A stretch of DNA of 64,000 bases. It comes from Burkholderiaceae bacterium. Its GTDB lineage: Bacteria; Pseudomonadota; Gammaproteobacteria; Burkholderiales; Burkholderiaceae_C. The notes beneath the pieces are model-generated. The model saw only the letters and a list, made by a program, of their open reading frames with translations, was not told the DNA's origin and did no database searches. The position numbers and the translations under genes were made by a program. Below are positions 19,133 to 28,106 of this stretch, in pieces. The stretch is from NCBI GenBank assembly GCA_023150375.1, contig JAKLLA010000007.1, forward strand, positions 124,001 through 188,000, given 5' to 3'. How positions within the stretch are numbered: the first letter of the stretch is position 1; each line of letters opens with the position of its first letter.

Positions 19133-21885
19133 AGGCGCTGCACCGCCTCGCGCCGGGGCGCCAGATCGCCCAGGGCCGCAAGCTCGCAGCTGCCGCCGGC
19201 CTCGTCCAGGCGCGCCCGGTGCTGGGCGCGCCGCAGCGCCCGGTAGGCGTCGGCGGCGGCCGTGCCCACCCCGGCCGGCAGCACGCCGAGTTGCTCGGCG
19301 CGCTGCAGCAGCGCGATGTTGCCGTGATTTTCCTGCAGGCCCGGATGGGCGGCGCTGTGGGCCAGCACCAGGTACTGCACCGCGAATTCGGCATCCATCA
19401 TGCCGCCCGGGCTGTGCTTGAGGTCGAAGCGGCCGGCGCGTACCGGGTAGCCCTGGCGGACCTTCTCGCGCATCGCCACCACCTCCTGGCGCAGCGCCTG
19501 CGGGTCGCGTTCGGCGCAGAGCACCGCGCGGCGCACCGCCTCGAAGCGGGCAGCCAGCGCCGGCTGGCCGGCACACCAGCGCGCCCGGGTGATGGCCTGG
19601 TGCTCCCAGGTCCAGGCGGTGTTGCTGCCACGGCCGGTCTGGTAGCGTTCGAAGGAATCCATCGAGGTCACCAGCAGACCGGAGTTGCCGTTCGGCCGCA
19701 GCGCGGTATCGATCTCGTAGAGCGCGCCCGCCGACGTGCGCAGCGACAGCCAGGTGATCAGCTTGCGCGCGAAGGCGGCGTAGGCCTCGGGGGCGCGCTC
19801 GTCCTCGTCGTCGTAGAGGAAGACGATGTCCAGATCGCTGCCATAGCCCAGCTCCTTGCCGCCGAGCTTGCCGTAGGCGATCACCGCGAAGCGCGGCTCG
19901 TCGCGGTGGCGCTGGCGCAGGTGCTGCCAGGCCCAGCGCAGCGTGCATTCGAGCGTGGCATCGGCCAGTGCGGAGAGGTCGTCGGCCACCTGCTCGACGG
20001 TGATCTCGCCCTCCACATCGCGCACCAGGGTGCGGAAGGTCTCGGCCTGGTGGGCACGCCGCAGGGTGTCCAGCAGCGCCTCCTCGTCGGCCTCGCCGGA
20101 GCGCGACCAGCCCAGGGCGCGCTCGTCGAGGTCGCGCTGGAAGCCGGCGGGATCGAAGCGCTCGTGCAGCAGCCGCGCATCGGCCAGCTCGTCGATCACC
20201 GCCGGGTGCTGCATCAGGTAACGCATCGGCCAGCGCGCCGCGGCCAGCAGGCGCAGCAGGCGTTCGAGCACCCGGGCGCGCTCGGACAGCAGCGCCAGGT
20301 AGCTCTCGCGCCGCAGCAGGGGCTCGAGCCAGTCGACGAAGCGCTGCAGCGCCAGGTTGCCGTCGTCGACCGCGCCCTGCTCGCACATCTGGCGCGCGCG
20401 CAGCAGCAGCCGGGCCAGGCGCTGGCGGGACTCGTCGCGCAGCATCTCCACCCGGGGCTGGGCCACGAACTGCCGCAGGCGCTGCGCCACCTCGGGCGCC
20501 AGGCCCTCGTAGAGCGCGGGCGACTCGAGCGAGGGCGCGGCCGTGCCGCAGCCCTTGCAGCTGCCGTTGCGCGCCGGCGCCGAGCGCCCGTCGTGCAACA
20601 GGTTGTCGAACTCGGTGGCGACGAACTCGCGATGCGCACAGAGCTGGTCGAGCAGCTCGCAGGCCTCGCGGCTGCAGGTCAGCCCCATCGAGCGGGCGAT
20701 CCAGCCCAGATCGCCGTCCGCGGTGGGCAGCAGATGGGTCTGCTGGTCGTCGAGGAACTGGATGCGGTGCTCGACCCGGCGCAGGAAAACGTAGGCCTGC
20801 GCCAGCCGTTCGGCGGCCTCGGCCGTGATCAGACCCACCGCTGCGAGGCGCTGCAGCGCCTTGAGGGTCGGGCGGGTGCGCAGCTCCGGGAAGTGGCCGC
20901 CGCGCACCACCTGCAGCAGCTGCACGATGAACTCGATCTCGCGGATGCCCCCGCGCGAGAGCTTGACGTCGTTGGCGCGCTCGGGGCGCCCGGCGGCACG
21001 GCGGTTCGCCTCGTCGCGGATCTTCTGGTGCAGGTTGCGCAGACCCTCGAAGACGCCGTAATCGAGGTAGCGCCGGTAGACGAAGGGCGTGACCACCTCG
21101 CCCAGCGCCTTGGCACGACCGGAAGCCACCGACGTCCGGGGCGCCACCACCCGGCTCTTCAGCCAGGCGAAGCGCTCCCATTCGCGCCCCTGCACGAGGA
21201 AGTACTCCTCCAGCATCGCCAGGCTGACCACCGGCGGGCCGGAGTTGCCGTTGGGCCGCAGCGCCAGGTCCATGCGGAAGACGAAGCCCTCGCCGGTGAC
21301 ATCGCCGATCAGCGCCTGCAGGCGCCGGCTGAGCTGGGCGAAGTACTCGTGCGCGCTGACGATGCCGCGTCCCGACGGGGCGCCCGTCTGCGGATCGACG
21401 CGCCCGAGCGTCTCGCCCTCTTCCTCGTAGACGTAGATCAGGTCGATGTCGGAGGACACGTTGAGCTCGCGCGAGCCCAGCTTGCCCATGCCGACCACCC
21501 AGAAGTCGATCGGCGCGCCGGCCTCGCTGCGCGGCGGCCCGTAGCGCTCGTCCAGTTCGGCGCGGCCGGCACGCACGGCGCGGTCCAGCGTCACCTCGGC
21601 CAGTTCGGTCATCGCCAGCGTGACCACTTCCACCGGCGCCTGGGCCTCGATGTCGAGCACCGCCAGGCGCTCCATCACCACCTGCCGGGCGATGCGCAGC
21701 GCCGCCGGCAGGTCGCGCCCGCGCGCGAGCAGGGCATCGATCAGTGCCTCGATCTCGGCGCTGCGCGGCGCGCCGGGCGGCAGCAGGGCCATCTCGGCGG
21801 CCCAGACCCGCCGCACCCGCTGCACGTAGCGCGAATGCTCGGCCAGGGCTGCGGCGTCCGCTCGGGACGCGACGGCTTCATTCAT
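19111..21885 (-). CDS. glnE: Glutamine synthetase adenylyltransferase/adenylyl-removase
   Basis: GlnE attaches AMP to, and removes it from, a Tyr of glutamine synthetase in response to PII and glutamine. The 924-residue protein has both nucleotidyltransferase halves. The N-terminal deadenylylase half carries GMGKLGSRELNVSSDIDLIY near residue 155, and the C-terminal adenylylase half carries AYGKLGGKELGYGSDLDIVF near residue 680; each keeps the GS-x-DxD metal ligands. A central helical regulatory region lies between, and the C-terminal domain has the family ARFDLKHSPGGMMDAEF-type block. The ATG at 21885 (NEAVASRADAAAL) is preferred over an upstream open frame. Its target glnA is in the window at 49.7-51.2 kb, and the target Tyr is present there. 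Confidence 0.96.
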   Translation of the reverse strand: MNEAVASRADAAALAEHSRYVQRVRRVWAAEMALLPPGAPRSAEIEALIDALLARGRDLPAALRIARQVVMERLAVLDIEAQAPVEVVTLAMTELAEVTLDRAVRAGRAELDERYGPPRSEAGAPIDFWVVGMGKLGSRELNVSSDIDLIYVYEEEGETLGRVDPQTGAPSGRGIVSAHEYFAQLSRRLQALIGDVTGEGFVFRMDLALRPNGNSGPPVVSLAMLEEYFLVQGREWERFAWLKSRVVAPRTSVASGRAKALGEVVTPFVYRRYLDYGVFEGLRNLHQKIRDEANRRAAGRPERANDVKLSRGGIREIEFIVQLLQVVRGGHFPELRTRPTLKALQRLAAVGLITAEAAERLAQAYVFLRRVEHRIQFLDDQQTHLLPTADGDLGWIARSMGLTCSREACELLDQLCAHREFVATEFDNLLHDGRSAPARNGSCKGCGTAAPSLESPALYEGLAPEVAQRLRQFVAQPRVEMLRDESRQRLARLLLRARQMCEQGAVDDGNLALQRFVDWLEPLLRRESYLALLSERARVLERLLRLLAAARWPMRYLMQHPAVIDELADARLLHERFDPAGFQRDLDERALGWSRSGEADEEALLDTLRRAHQAETFRTLVRDVEGEITVEQVADDLSALADATLECTLRWAWQHLRQRHRDEPRFAVIAYGKLGGKELGYGSDLDIVFLYDDEDERAPEAYAAFARKLITWLSLRTSAGALYEIDTALRPNGNSGLLVTSMDSFERYQTGRGSNTAWTWEHQAITRARWCAGQPALAARFEAVRRAVLCAERDPQALRQEVVAMREKVRQGYPVRAGRFDLKHSPGGMMDAEFAVQYLVLAHSAAHPGLQENHGNIALLQRAEQLGVLPAGVGTAAADAYRALRRAQHRARLDEAGGSCELAALGDLAPRREAVQRLWRSVFG

Positions 21886-22194
21886 GTGCAGCTCCCCATG
21901 CCCCGGCGGACACGCGCCGGGCCACCCCTCGTGCACCGCGCCCGCGGGGCGCAGTGCCATTCGAATTCATCATCCAGACTCCAGACCCGCGAGGCGGGCA
22001 AGGCTGCGACACCGGTCTGCGTGATGCGCAAGCTTCGCCTCGCGCCTGCCGGTTGCCACCGCCCTCGTTGCCGGGGCCAGTGTGCCGCGGCGGGAGTATG
22101 GAGCGCTTGCGGGAGGTCAGCACACCGCCCGGAAATTGCCCGCGCAGGCATCATGCGCTCCCGAACCGATCCATTGCCTCCTCAGGTCCGCCCC
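21886..22194. other. Divergent intergenic region between glnE and the amidohydrolase gene
   Basis: 309 bases between two divergent starts. I see no tRNA, no convincing -35/-10 pair and no long dyad, only a GC hairpin-like CGCGCCCGCGGGGCGC around 21936-21953 and a less GC-rich patch near 21960-21990. Both genes' promoters must lie here. Confidence 0.5.
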
Positions 22195-23016
22195 ATGAAG
22201 ATCGCCGCCGTGCAGATGTGCTCCTCCCCGGTGCCCGCCGACAACCTCGCGCGTGCCGCCGCCCTCGTCGCCGAGGCTGCCGCGCAGGGGGCGGAACTGG
22301 TGGCCCTGCCCGAGTACTTCGGGCTGATGGGCCGGCGCGATGCCGACAAGCTCGTCCACACCGAAATGCCCGGCCAGGGCCCGATGCAGGACGCGCTGGC
22401 CCGGCTGGCCCGGCAGCACGGCCTCTGGCTGGTCGGCGGCACGCTGCCGCTGAAGCTGTCCGACGACGATCGGCACGTGACCAACAGCTGCCTGGTCTGG
22501 GGCCCCGACGGCCAGGTGGCGGCGCGCTACGACAAGATCCACCTGTTCCGCTTCGACGACGGCGAGCGCCGCTACGACGAGGCCGCCACGCTCTGTGCCG
22601 GCCCGGCCGCGCCGGTGGCCTTCACGCTGCACGGCCGGGACGGCGTCGCGCTGCGGGTGGGCCTGTCGATCTGCTACGACCTGCGCTTTCCGGAGCTGTT
22701 CCGGGCCCTGATGCAGCCGCCCTGCGACCTGTTCGTGCTGCCGGCGGCCTTCACCTACCCCACCGGGCAGGCGCACTGGTCGCTGCTGCTGCGCGCCCGG
22801 GCGGTCGAGAACCAGTGCTACCTGCTCGCCAGCGCGCAGGGGGGCACCCACGAGAACGGCCGGCGCACCTGGGGGCACAGCCTGGTGGCCGACCCCTGGG
22901 GCGAGGTGCTGGCCGTGCAGCCCGAGGGCGAGGGCGTGGTCTGCGCCGACCTGGATCCGGCGCGCATCGCCGCCGTGCGCCGGCAACTGCCAGCGCTGAC
23001 GCACCGGCGGCTCTGA
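22195..23016 (+). CDS. Carbon-nitrogen hydrolase (nitrilase superfamily, Nit/deaminated-glutathione amidase type)
   Basis: A 273-residue cytoplasmic amidase of the nitrilase superfamily. The Glu-Lys-Cys catalytic set is complete: LPEYFGLMG supplies Glu, ARYDKIHLFRFDDG supplies Lys, and LSICYDLRFPELFR supplies Cys. The strings around Lys and Cys are those of the Nit1/Nit2 branch, whose best-known activity is hydrolysing deaminated glutathione, a repair reaction. The ATG at 22195 begins with the family start MKIAAVQMCS; an ATG 41 bases upstream is not in conserved sequence. Divergent from glnE, as in many betaproteobacteria. It converges on the ubiH-type gene. Confidence 0.9.
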   Translation: MKIAAVQMCSSPVPADNLARAAALVAEAAAQGAELVALPEYFGLMGRRDADKLVHTEMPGQGPMQDALARLARQHGLWLVGGTLPLKLSDDDRHVTNSCLVWGPDGQVAARYDKIHLFRFDDGERRYDEAATLCAGPAAPVAFTLHGRDGVALRVGLSICYDLRFPELFRALMQPPCDLFVLPAAFTYPTGQAHWSLLLRARAVENQCYLLASAQGGTHENGRRTWGHSLVADPWGEVLAVQPEGEGVVCADLDPARIAAVRRQLPALTHRRL

Positions 23017-23056
23017 CCGGCGGGACGGTCGGCGCGGGCGGGTCGGGGCGGGCGAC

Positions 23057-24349
23057 TCAGCGATGCCCGAACATCATGCGCCGGGCCAGCCAGGACTTCA
23101 GCGGCGGCACCTGCTGCAGCGTCGCCAGCGCGGCACCGCGCAGCGTGGACAGCCCGGGCAGGTCCCAGGTGAAGCTGCGCGCCAGGAAGTCGGTGGTGGC
23201 GATCAGCGCCCAGCGGTCTGGCGCGCGCTGCCAGGCCACCTGGGCCAGGGCCGCATCGACGTCGGGCGTGCGGCGCAGGGCCTGCAGCAGGGCATGGGCG
23301 TCGCGCAGGCCCAGGTTGAGCCCCTGACCGGCCACCGGATGCAGCGTCTGCGCCGCGTTGCCGATGCGCACCGTGCGGCCGGCGACCAGGCTGCGCTCGG
23401 CGTTCAGGCCGAGCGGGAAGACCTTCAGCGGCCCGATGCCGACGAAGCGGCCGACCTCGGGCGGGAAGATGTGCGCCAGCACCGCGCGCCGCTGTACGTC
23501 GTCGAGCGCCTCGACCGGATCGTCGTCGCTGGGCACGCACCAGACCAGCGAGGCGCGGCGCGTGCCGGCGGCCTGCCCCGGTGCATCGGGCAGGGGCAGC
23601 AGCGCCACCGGACCCTGCGGGGTGAAGCGCTCCCAGGCGGTGCCGGCGGGCGTGTCGGCCAGCGTCACCGTGCCGACCCAGGCGCGCTGGCGGTAGTCGC
23701 GGTGCACCGCCTTGCGCGCCTGGTCGGCGAAGACGCCGCCTTCGGCGATCACCGCCAGATCATGGCGCTCGGTCACCTGGGCGTCTACCTCGACGCCGCC
23801 CGGGCGGCCGCTCAGGCCGCTGACCGGCGTGCCGTAGCGGGCCTGGCAGCGCTGCGGGTCGGCCTCGCAGGCGGCGCGCCAGGCCGCACGCAGCGGCGCG
23901 ACGATGGCCCCGTAGGGCGCCACGGCGCCGAGCTGCTCGACCCCCTCCTCCTCGGCGCGGATGCAGACCTGCGGCTCGGCGACCGGGCTGCGGCGACGCC
24001 CGGCCCGCGGGTCGAGCAGGCCCAGCAGCGCCGGCTGCTGCTGCGAGACCACCACCGCACGGATCGGCGCGGCCTGCGCCGCCACGGCCGCCCAGACCCC
24101 GAGCTGCTGCAGCAGCTGCACGCTGCCCAGCGACAGGGCCAGGGTGCGCGCGTCGCGCGAGATGTCGTGCTCGGCCGGCAGGCTGTCGTAGACGCAGATC
24201 GTCGCCTGCGGCAGCCGCTGGACCGCCAGCAGGGCCAGCGACAGCCCGACCGGGCCGGCACCGACGACGGCGATCTGCAGGCCGCGGGGCGTCGACGGGT
24301 CGGCCGCCACCGGGGCGGAGCGTTCGGAGGAGGGCACGGCGGAATCCAT
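23057..24349 (-). CDS. UbiH/VisC-family FAD monooxygenase (ubiquinone-type hydroxylase)
   Basis: A 430-residue class A flavoprotein monooxygenase. After a 24-residue low-complexity N-terminus comes the FAD fold IAVVGAGPVGLSLALLAVQR, then the DG-like middle motif (DLAVIAEGG in place of the more usual ADGxxS), and the C-terminal RIGNAAQTLHPVAGQGLNLG, which is the UbiH/UbiF/VisC signature. These enzymes hydroxylate the ubiquinone ring; which carbon is modified cannot be told, and UbiH, UbiF or UbiM-like assignments are all possible. It lies 41 bases downstream of priA and probably in the same transcript. Confidence 0.85.
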   Translation of the reverse strand: MDSAVPSSERSAPVAADPSTPRGLQIAVVGAGPVGLSLALLAVQRLPQATICVYDSLPAEHDISRDARTLALSLGSVQLLQQLGVWAAVAAQAAPIRAVVVSQQQPALLGLLDPRAGRRRSPVAEPQVCIRAEEEGVEQLGAVAPYGAIVAPLRAAWRAACEADPQRCQARYGTPVSGLSGRPGGVEVDAQVTERHDLAVIAEGGVFADQARKAVHRDYRQRAWVGTVTLADTPAGTAWERFTPQGPVALLPLPDAPGQAAGTRRASLVWCVPSDDDPVEALDDVQRRAVLAHIFPPEVGRFVGIGPLKVFPLGLNAERSLVAGRTVRIGNAAQTLHPVAGQGLNLGLRDAHALLQALRRTPDVDAALAQVAWQRAPDRWALIATTDFLARSFTWDLPGLSTLRGAALATLQQVPPLKSWLARRMMFGHR

Positions 24350-24390
24350 GGCGCCATTTTCACCCTGTGGCGGGTATTCGTCTCACCCCG

Positions 24391-26556
24391 TCAGATCGCC
24401 TGCGGATCGACGTCCACCGCCCAGCGCAGCACCCGCGCCTCGCCCTGGTTGCAGGCCTGCAGGCGCGGCAGCCAGGCAGCCAGCAGCCGCTGCAGGGCCG
24501 GGCGCTGGGCCGACTCCAGCAGCATCTGGGCGCGCTCGACGTTGGCCACACGTTGCAACGCCGCGGGTACTGGCGGGTAGACCTGCACGCCCAGCGAGGC
24601 GGCGCCCAGATCCTGGGCTTCCTGCGCAGCCGCGTGCAGGAAGGCCAGTGCCGCGTCCTGGCTGCGCGCCTCGGCCCGCAGCAGCGCCAGGCAGGCGAAG
24701 GGCGGCAGCGAGGCCGCACGGCGCTCGGCCAGCTGGCTGGCGGCAAAGGCTTCGTAGTCGTGCGCGGCCAGCGCGGCATAGAGCGGATGAGACGGATGCC
24801 AGGTCTGGACCCACATCTCGCTGCACCCGGCCTGGGCGGCGTCCCGCCCGGCCCGCCCGGCGGCCTGCAGCAGCAGCGCGAAGAGCCGCTCGGGCGCGCG
24901 GAAATCGCTGGAGAACAGGGCACTGTCGGCGTTCACCGCCGCCACCAGCGTCATGCGCCGGAAGTCATGCCCCTTGGCCACCATCTGGGTGCCCACCAGC
25001 ACGTCCACCTCGCCGGCGTGCACGGCGGCCAGCTGGCGCTCCAGACTGCCCTTGGCCCGGGTGGTGTCGGCATCGATGCGGGCGATGCGGGCGCCCGGCA
25101 GCTGCGCAGCCAGCTGCTCCTCGAGGCGCTCGGTGCCACGCCCGAGCGGCTGGATGTCGGGGTCGCCGCAGTCGGGGCAGGCCCGCGGCACCCGCTCGGC
25201 GAAGCCGCAGTGGTGGCAGCGCAGGCTGCGATCGACCTTGTGGAAGACCCGCCAGGCACTGCAATGCGGGCAGCCGCTCTTCCAGCCGCAGTTGCTGCAA
25301 TGCAGCACGGGCGCATAGCCGCGCCGGTTGAGCAGCACGAAGCTTTGCTCGCCCCGCGCCACCCGGGCGCGCAGCGCCTCCAGCAGCTCGGGCGCCAGCG
25401 GCAGCGCCTGCAGGGCCCGCCGTCCGTGCCGGGCCTCGACCTGCTGCAGGTCGATCAGGCGCACCGTCGGCAGGCCCCCGGCCCCGATGCGCCGGGGCAT
25501 GGCCAGGCGCCGGTAGCGACCGGTCCCCTCGGGCGCCGGGGTGGCGTTGTGCCAGCTCTCCAGGGAGGGGGTGGCCGACCCGAGCAGCACCGGCACGCCG
25601 GCCTGGCGGCCGCGCCACACCGCCAGGTCGCGGGCCGAGTAGCGCGCACCCTCCTGCTGCTTGTAGGACGGATCGTGCTCCTCGTCGACCACGATCAGCC
25701 CCAGGCGCGGCAGCGAGGCGAACACGGCCATGCGCGTGCCCAGCAGCAGATCGGCCTGACCGAGGTGGGCCGCCAGCCAGTGCTGCAGCCGCTGGGCCGG
25801 CGTCAGGCCGCTGTGCAGGCTCACCAGGCGGCGGCCCGGGAAGCGCTGGGCGAACCGGGCCTCCAGCTGTGGCGTGAGATTGATCTCCGGCACCAGCACC
25901 AGCGCCTGCCGGCCTTCGGCCAGGCAGCGCTCGGCCGCACGCAGGTAGACCTCGGTCTTGCCGCTGCCGGTCACCCCGTGCAGCAGCCAGCTGCCGGGCC
26001 CGCCCGCGGCCAGCGCCGCCAGTACGGTCTGCTGGTCCTCGGACAGCGACGGGACAGGCGGCACCGCCGGCGCTCCCGGCACCACGGCCTGCGGCGCGCT
26101 GCGCGTCGCATCCTGAGCCAGGCCCTTGGCCAGCCGCTTCAGGCGGCGCTGCAACTGCGCTGCATCGAGTTCACGCAGGTCGCCGGGCAGCACCGTCAGC
26201 GCCAGTTCGCCGACGCTGCGCTGATAGTAGGCCGCCGCGAAGCGCACCAGCGCGCACCAGCGGGCGTCCAGCGCTGGCAGCGCATCCAGCCGTTCGGCGA
26301 TCGGCCGCAGTTCGGCAGGGGCAACGGCGCAGGCCGGATCCGGCGGCGCGGCCGTCTGGCCGCCCTCGGCCGGCCAGACGATGCCCGTGACGATGCGCCG
26401 CCCCAGCGGCACCCGCACCAGGCTGCCTTCGGGCAGCGGCCCGTCGCTCAGGTAGTCCAGCGGCGCGTCGAGGCCGCTGTGCCGCGGCAGCGCCACCAGC
26501 ACCCGGACACGCCCGCCCGACCATCCCGCATCCGGGGGGAGGAGATCGCTCACCAC
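24391..26556 (-). CDS. priA: Primosomal protein N' (replication restart helicase)
   Basis: PriA recognises stalled forks and loads DnaB outside oriC. The 721-residue protein has the N-terminal 3'-DNA-binding domain (about 15-110), the helicase core with Walker A LHGVTGSGKTEVYLRA near residue 195 and VDEEHDPSYKQQEG (DEEH Walker B), and two zinc sites made by CSNCGWKSGCPHC and CHHCGFAERVPRACPDCG. QxxGRAGRD-like sequence (AAGRAGRDAAQAG) supplies helicase motif VI. The start is a GTG pair at 26556 and 26553. The upstream gap contains inverted repeats that resemble DnaA boxes. Confidence 0.95.
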   Translation of the reverse strand: MVSDLLPPDAGWSGGRVRVLVALPRHSGLDAPLDYLSDGPLPEGSLVRVPLGRRIVTGIVWPAEGGQTAAPPDPACAVAPAELRPIAERLDALPALDARWCALVRFAAAYYQRSVGELALTVLPGDLRELDAAQLQRRLKRLAKGLAQDATRSAPQAVVPGAPAVPPVPSLSEDQQTVLAALAAGGPGSWLLHGVTGSGKTEVYLRAAERCLAEGRQALVLVPEINLTPQLEARFAQRFPGRRLVSLHSGLTPAQRLQHWLAAHLGQADLLLGTRMAVFASLPRLGLIVVDEEHDPSYKQQEGARYSARDLAVWRGRQAGVPVLLGSATPSLESWHNATPAPEGTGRYRRLAMPRRIGAGGLPTVRLIDLQQVEARHGRRALQALPLAPELLEALRARVARGEQSFVLLNRRGYAPVLHCSNCGWKSGCPHCSAWRVFHKVDRSLRCHHCGFAERVPRACPDCGDPDIQPLGRGTERLEEQLAAQLPGARIARIDADTTRAKGSLERQLAAVHAGEVDVLVGTQMVAKGHDFRRMTLVAAVNADSALFSSDFRAPERLFALLLQAAGRAGRDAAQAGCSEMWVQTWHPSHPLYAALAAHDYEAFAASQLAERRAASLPPFACLALLRAEARSQDAALAFLHAAAQEAQDLGAASLGVQVYPPVPAALQRVANVERAQMLLESAQRPALQRLLAAWLPRLQACNQGEARVLRWAVDVDPQAI

Positions 26557-26918
26557 CGGTCCCAGTTAGCCCCGCAACTTCGAACGCAGTCGAGGTTGCC
26601 GCGCCAAGTCACTGATCGACAAGGACTTTCTCCACCTGTCCACCGAATCTGTGGACAACTTTGTGGGCAAGCTGCGCAAACGACTGTCAAAGCCTTGTCA
26701 AACAAGGCTTCACGACACATTGCCCACCCTTGCAGCAGCGCCGGGGATTTTCCAAATCAATGACTTAGCACATCCACGGGTGCTGGCGCATGTGCCATTG
26801 CAACAATCCGCAGCCTTCCGGTCGCTGCCCACCCGCTGGGGATAAGTCGGCCCACTGCGGATGCATCCGGGGCCGGGGAGCGCACTTCGGGCCGCCTGCA
26901 ACGCGTCCGTGCGGCCGT
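26557..26918. other. Intergenic gap between hemE and priA with DnaA-box-like repeats
   Basis: This 362-base stretch is clearly less GC-rich than its surroundings. It holds TGTCCAC-N7-GTGGACA (26637-26657); TGTGGACAA (26650-26658, one mismatch from the DnaA box on the other strand); TGTGGGCAA (26662-26670, two mismatches); TGGGGATAA (26837-26845, one mismatch); and a perfect nine-pair hairpin at 26690-26710. Two TTGACA hexamers on the minus strand (26685-26690 and 26696-26701) could serve priA, but no matching -10 is seen. No coding frame is convincing. Confidence 0.5.
26690..26710. repeat. Perfect nine-pair inverted repeat with a three-base loop
   Basis: AAGCCTTGT-CAA-ACAAGGCTT. There is no T-tract on the plus side, and only a short TTTGACAG follows on the minus side, so it is a weak terminator for hemE at best. 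It may be a protein-binding dyad associated with the neighbouring DnaA-box-like sites. Confidence 0.6.
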
Positions 26919-27989
26919 TCAGGCGCCGCCTCGCAGCGCACGTGAGTGGGTACGAACTGCCTCCACCAGCGCGGCCACCGACTCGGGGGGCGTGTGCTGG
27001 CTGATGCCATGGCCGAGGTTGAAGACATGGCCGGGATGCGGGCCGAAGCTGTCGAGCAGGCGGCGTGCCTCGGCCTGGATCTGCGCCGGTTCGGCGAACA
27101 GCACGCAGGGGTCGAGGTTGCCCTGCAGGGCCACGCGGTGGCCGACCAGGGCGCGCGCCCGGCCGAGGTCCATGGTCCAGTCCAGCCCGACGGCATCGGT
27201 GTCGCAGGCGGCAATCTCCTCCAGCCAGAGCCCGCCGCCCTTGGTGAAGACGATGCGGGGAATGTGCTCGCCCTCGTGCTCACGCTTCAGGCCGGCCAGC
27301 ACACGGCGGGTGTAGGCGAGACTGAAGGCCTGGAAAGCCCCGTCGGCCAGCACGCCGCCCCAGCTGTCGAAGATCATGACCGCCTGCGCCCCTGCCTCGA
27401 TCTGGGTGTTCAGGTACAGCGCCACCGCATCGGCCGTGACGGCCAGCAGGCGGTGCATCAGGTCCGGACGGCGGTAGAGCATGCTCTTGACCAGCCGGTA
27501 GTCGTCGCTGCCGCCGCCCTCGACCATGTAGCAGGCCAGGGTCCAGGGGCTGCCCGAGAAGCCGATCAGCGGCACGCGCCCGTTCAGGGCCCGTCGGATC
27601 GAGGTGACCGCATCGAACACGTACTGCAGGCGCGCCATGTCGGGCACCTCGAGGGCCGCCACGGCGGCCTCGTCGCGCACCGGACGGGCGAAGCGCGGAC
27701 CCTCGCCGGCGGCGAAGCTCAGCCCCAGGCCCATCGCGTCGGGCACGGTGAGAATGTCGGAGAACAGGATGGCCGCATCCAGCGCGTAGCGCTCCAGCGG
27801 CTGCAGGGTCACTTCGGTGGCCAGGTCGGGATTCGTCGCCAGTCCCATGAAGCTGCCCGCCCGCTCGCGCGATGCGCGGTACTCCGGCAGGTAGCGTCCA
27901 GCCTGGCGCATCAGCCAGATCGGCGTGTGGTCGGTGGGCTGGCGCCGCAGGGCGCGCAGGAGGCTGTCGTTCTGGAGGGGGGCAAACAT
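26919..27989 (-). CDS. hemE: Uroporphyrinogen decarboxylase
   Basis: HemE removes four carboxylates from uroporphyrinogen III to give coproporphyrinogen III in haem synthesis. The 356-residue protein has the family N-terminal signature [15 protein letters not shown] (substrate-binding Arg pair) near residue 25, [20 protein letters not shown] with the catalytic Asp near 75-80, the [19 protein letters not shown] segment near residue 145, and the C-terminal NLGHGI with the conserved His. The ATG at 27989 opens the standard MFAPLQND start. An upstream open frame to 28061 is not part of the protein. A TACAAT box ends exactly six bases before the ATG, so the mRNA may be leaderless. Confidence 0.97.
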   Translation of the reverse strand: MFAPLQNDSLLRALRRQPTDHTPIWLMRQAGRYLPEYRASRERAGSFMGLATNPDLATEVTLQPLERYALDAAILFSDILTVPDAMGLGLSFAAGEGPRFARPVRDEAAVAALEVPDMARLQYVFDAVTSIRRALNGRVPLIGFSGSPWTLACYMVEGGGSDDYRLVKSMLYRRPDLMHRLLAVTADAVALYLNTQIEAGAQAVMIFDSWGGVLADGAFQAFSLAYTRRVLAGLKREHEGEHIPRIVFTKGGGLWLEEIAACDTDAVGLDWTMDLGRARALVGHRVALQGNLDPCVLFAEPAQIQAEARRLLDSFGPHPGHVFNLGHGISQHTPPESVAALVEAVRTHSRALRGGA

Positions 27990-27995
27990 CCCTGG

Positions 27996-28001
27996 ATTGT
28001 A
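27996..28001 (-). promoter_or_regulatory. -10 box six bases before the hemE ATG
   Basis: TACAAT on the minus strand (28001 to 27996), then six bases, then the hemE ATG. Standard spacing puts the transcription start at or within a base or two of the A of ATG. No strong -35 hexamer is visible at 17 bases. Confidence 0.5.
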
Positions 28002-28069
28002 GGCAGTGGCACACAGGGCCTGTCCCCCGGCGCGGCTGCGCCGCCGCTGGGGGCAACGCACCGTAAGAT

Positions 28070-28083
28070 GTGAACAGGTTCAC
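28070..28083 (+). promoter_or_regulatory. Palindromic operator candidate before lemA
   Basis: GTGAAC-AG-GTTCAC is a perfect dyad directly after a TAAGAT -10-like box (28064-28069), so it would cover the transcription start of the lemA/TPM operon, 24 bases before the ATG. The repressor is unknown. Confidence 0.4.
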
Positions 28084-28106
28084 GGTGGATCGGAAGGAGT
28101 TCCAGG

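Noticed and set aside
19219-22194. A long plus-strand frame opposite glnE joined to the amidohydrolase gene
   Set aside because: The real gene begins at ATG 22195 with conserved MKIAAVQ; the upstream part is the shadow of glnE.
26557-26918. Candidate chromosomal origin oriC
   Set aside because: No dnaA, dnaN, parAB, mnmG or rsmG is adjacent and the 9-mers are imperfect; kept only as DnaA-box-like cluster.
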